From: Streptomyces sp. NBC_01341
GTDB lineage: Bacteria; Actinomycetota; Actinomycetes; Streptomycetales; Streptomycetaceae
Length of the DNA stretch: 64,000 nt
Assembly (NCBI RefSeq): GCF_035946055.1
Contig: NZ_CP108364.1
Location: 1,364,001-1,428,000, forward strand
Reading direction: 5' to 3'
Below are positions 62,375 through 64,000 of the stretch, one piece after another (the stretch's first letter is position 1; each line of letters opens with the position of its first letter). The notes under the pieces were generated by a model. The model did no database searches and was not told the origin of the DNA. It saw only the letters and a list, made by a program, of their open reading frames with translations. A program made the translations under genes and the position numbers.

Positions 62375-62947
62375 TCAGTGGATGACGTCGAAGACGTTCT
62401 TCTGCAGACCGTTGGCGTAGGTCTCGTGCTCGACGAGCCGCAGTTTCTGGGTGTCCTTGTCCGTGCCGCTGAACAGACGCTTGCCCGCGCCCAGCAGGAG
62501 CGGGAAGACGAGCAGGTGGTAGCGGTCGATGAGACCGGCGTCCGAAAGACTCCGGTTCAGCGCGGCGCTGCCGTGGACGATGATCGGACCGCCCTCGGTC
62601 TCCTTCAGCGCGGCGACGCCGTCGAGGGAACGCAGGATGGTGGTCTCGCCCCAGGCCGGGACCAGCTCGTCCTCGGTGAGCGTGGTCGACACGACGTACT
62701 TCGGCATCACCCTGTAGTCGGCGAAGTCCTCCATGTCCGGCCAGACGGGGCTGAACGCCTCGTAACTGACGCGGCCCATCAGCATCGCCGCGGCCTCCTT
62801 CTGCTCGCGTCCCTTGATCTCGAACGCCTCGGGAAGGAACTCCACGTCCTTGAAGGTCCATCCGGAGTTGCGGTAGCCGGGTTCGCCGCCGGGTGCCTCC
62901 ACGACCCCGTCGAGGGAGACGAAGGCGGTGCTGATCAGAGTGCGCAT
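62375..62947 (-). CDS. RibD C-terminal/dihydrofolate-reductase-like protein
   Basis: NADPH-binding reductase-like protein of 190 residues. It shows FVSLDGVVEAPGG at the N-terminus, LMGRVSYEAFSPVW, KYVVSTTL, and IVHGSAALNRSL with the family glycine motif, then LLLGAGKRLF. Proteins like this are stand-alone RibD_C domains of unknown substrate in actinobacteria. The ATG at 62947 has GAGGACACC ahead of it. It is convergent with barstar and 162 bp downstream of the pyruvate oxidase. Confidence 0.82.
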   Translation of the reverse strand: MRTLISTAFVSLDGVVEAPGGEPGYRNSGWTFKDVEFLPEAFEIKGREQKEAAAMLMGRVSYEAFSPVWPDMEDFADYRVMPKYVVSTTLTEDELVPAWGETTILRSLDGVAALKETEGGPIIVHGSAALNRSLSDAGLIDRYHLLVFPLLLGAGKRLFSGTDKDTQKLRLVEHETYANGLQKNVFDVIH

Positions 62948-63077
62948 CTGGTGTCCTCGGTGTCTCGTGTCCGGTGCTCTGCGGATCAGGGCGGCGCACG
63001 CTGCGAACACCTCTCGGCCGCGGCGCACCAACCGGTTCTCTGACTGCGCGCACGGGGAGAACTCATCGGTCGCGGCC

Positions 63078-63098
63078 CCGCCCCGGAGACAGGGGCGG
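63078..63098. terminator. Hairpin after the pyruvate oxidase gene
   Basis: CCGCCCC (63078-63084) and GGGGCGG (63092-63098) flank a seven-base loop, just past the stop of the ThDP enzyme on the minus strand. Confidence 0.45.
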
Positions 63099-63109
63099 AC
63101 CGAAGGCGC

Positions 63110-64000
63110 TCAGGGACGCGGCACGTTGCGGATGTTGGAGCGGGCCATCTGGAGCATGCGGCCGACTCCGCCGTCCAGGACGATCTTGCTGGCCGAGAGC
63201 GCGAAGCCGGTGACCATGTCCGCGCTGATCTTGGGCGGGATGGAGAGTGCGTTCGGGTCGGTGACCACGTCGACGAGCGCCGGCCCCTTGTGCCTGAAGG
63301 CCTCCTTGAGCGCGCCCTCCAGCTGCTTGGGCTTCTCCACGCGCACCCCGTAGGCGCCTGCGGCCCTCGCGACGGCCGCGAAGTCGGGGTTCTTGTTGGT
63401 CGTACCGAACGACGGCAGGCCCGCCACCAGCATCTCCAGCTCGACCATGCCGAGCGCGGAGTTGTTGAAGAGGACCACCTTCACCGGCAGGTTGTACTGG
63501 ACGAGCGTGAGGAAGTCACCCATCAGCATGGTGAAACCGCCGTCGCCGGACATGGACACGACCTGGCGGTTCCGGTCGGTGAACTGGGCCCCGATCGCCT
63601 GGGGCAGTGCGTTCGCCATCGAACCGTGGCTGAACGAACCGATCACCCGGCGCTTGCCGTTGGGTGTGAGGTAGCGCGCCGCCCAGACGTTGCACATGCC
63701 GGTGTCGACGGTGAACACGGCGTCGTCGTCGGCGATCTCGTCGAGGACCGAGGCGACGTACTCGGGGTGGATCGGCACGTGCTTCTCGACCTTGCGGGTG
63801 TACGCCTTGACCACGCCCTCGAGCGCGTCCGCGTGCTTCTTCAGCATCCGGTCGAGGAACCTGCGGTTCGTCTTGGTCTTCACGCGCGGGGTCAGGCACC
63901 GCAGCGTCTCGCGTACGTCGCCCCAGACCGCCAGGTCGAGCTTCGACCGCCGGCCCAGGTGTTCGGGGCGCACGTCGACCTGGACGATCTTCACGTCGGT
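63110..64000 (-). CDS. ThDP-dependent pyruvate oxidase/dehydrogenase (PoxB-like), 5' part outside the window
   Basis: C-terminal 296 residues of a ThDP enzyme. The open frame continues past 64000. It has GSFSHGSMANALPQAIGAQ, the ThDP-Mg motif GDGGFTMLMGDFLTLVQ through LFNNSALGMVELEM, and the C-terminal KGPALVDVVTDPNALSIPPKI. This is the pyruvate:quinone oxidoreductase (PoxB) or pyruvate oxidase type, which makes acetate and CO2 from pyruvate at the membrane. The last 30 residues (IVLDGGVGRMLQMARSNI) may form the membrane-binding tail. It differs from glyoxylate carboligase in the same window. Confidence 0.88.
   Translation of the reverse strand, partial: TDVKIVQVDVRPEHLGRRSKLDLAVWGDVRETLRCLTPRVKTKTNRRFLDRMLKKHADALEGVVKAYTRKVEKHVPIHPEYVASVLDEIADDDAVFTVDTGMCNVWAARYLTPNGKRRVIGSFSHGSMANALPQAIGAQFTDRNRQVVSMSGDGGFTMLMGDFLTLVQYNLPVKVVLFNNSALGMVELEMLVAGLPSFGTTNKNPDFAAVARAAGAYGVRVEKPKQLEGALKEAFRHKGPALVDVVTDPNALSIPPKISADMVTGFALSASKIVLDGGVGRMLQMARSNIRNVPRP

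Noticed and set aside
1..64000. tRNA genes, rRNA, IS elements or CRISPR arrays
   Set aside because: I saw no cloverleaf with a T-loop motif, no transposase, and no regularly spaced direct repeats.

Overview
The window is high-GC actinobacterial chromosome, almost certainly Streptomyces. The base and codon use fit, and so do a GH46 chitosanase and a secreted RNase Sa-like enzyme, both close to known Streptomyces proteins, a PucR regulator, an F420/Ddn-type protein, a TerD protein, and sugar permeases without their own ATPase. I see no tRNA, rRNA, insertion sequence, prophage or CRISPR array. The first gene (chitosanase) and the last (pyruvate oxidase type) run off the window.

About 0.8-22 kb is a purine/ureide-to-glyoxylate region with a sugar-uptake island inside it. 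On the minus strand lie two NCS2 nucleobase permeases around an 8-oxoguanine-deaminase-like amidohydrolase. Uricase, 5-hydroxyisourate hydrolase and OHCU decarboxylase follow, then a DauR-like regulator and a thiamine-binding-fold protein. Next comes a DasR-like GntR regulator, divergent from a lipoprotein/two-permease ABC importer, a GH20 hexosaminidase and a CBM3-GH16 secreted protein. After that are hydroxypyruvate isomerase, tartronate semialdehyde reductase, catalase and, divergently, glyoxylate carboligase. Two pairs of promoters share operators. The uricase operon and the catalase gene carry an identical 23-bp block holding a palindrome over the -35 box. The isomerase and carboligase genes each carry two 15-bp TTCCG-type palindromes exactly 21 bp apart just after the -10 box. 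So the peroxide maker is wired to the peroxide remover, and the two ends of glyoxylate salvage to each other.

About 22-44 kb is mixed chromosomal content: a zinc-ribbon protein with an Mrr-like domain lacking its lysine, two acyl-CoA synthetases with a divergent GAF-LuxR regulator, and an AlkZ-like DNA glycosylase. It also holds a DMT transporter, an MFS exporter overlapping a glutathionyl-hydroquinone reductase, a long TerD multidomain protein, a secreted nuclease, an ACP-ketosynthase-hydrolase mini-operon, a secreted amidase, a small Cys protein and a DUF3626 protein.

About 44-57 kb returns to purines: a large secreted subtilase, then XdhC, an AzgA-type purine permease and the three xanthine dehydrogenase subunits, divergent from a PucR regulator. 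With the first region this gives hypoxanthine/xanthine to urate to allantoin, and glyoxylate to glycerate precursors. Allantoinase, allantoicase and the ureidoglycolate step are not in the window.

The last 7 kb holds a TPR-like protein, a GntR/FCD regulator, an FhuF-like iron reductase behind a good iron box, a DUF2637 membrane protein, an anti-sigma-type ATPase, a secreted guanyl-specific RNase with a nearby barstar, a RibD/DHFR-like reductase and the partial pyruvate oxidase.
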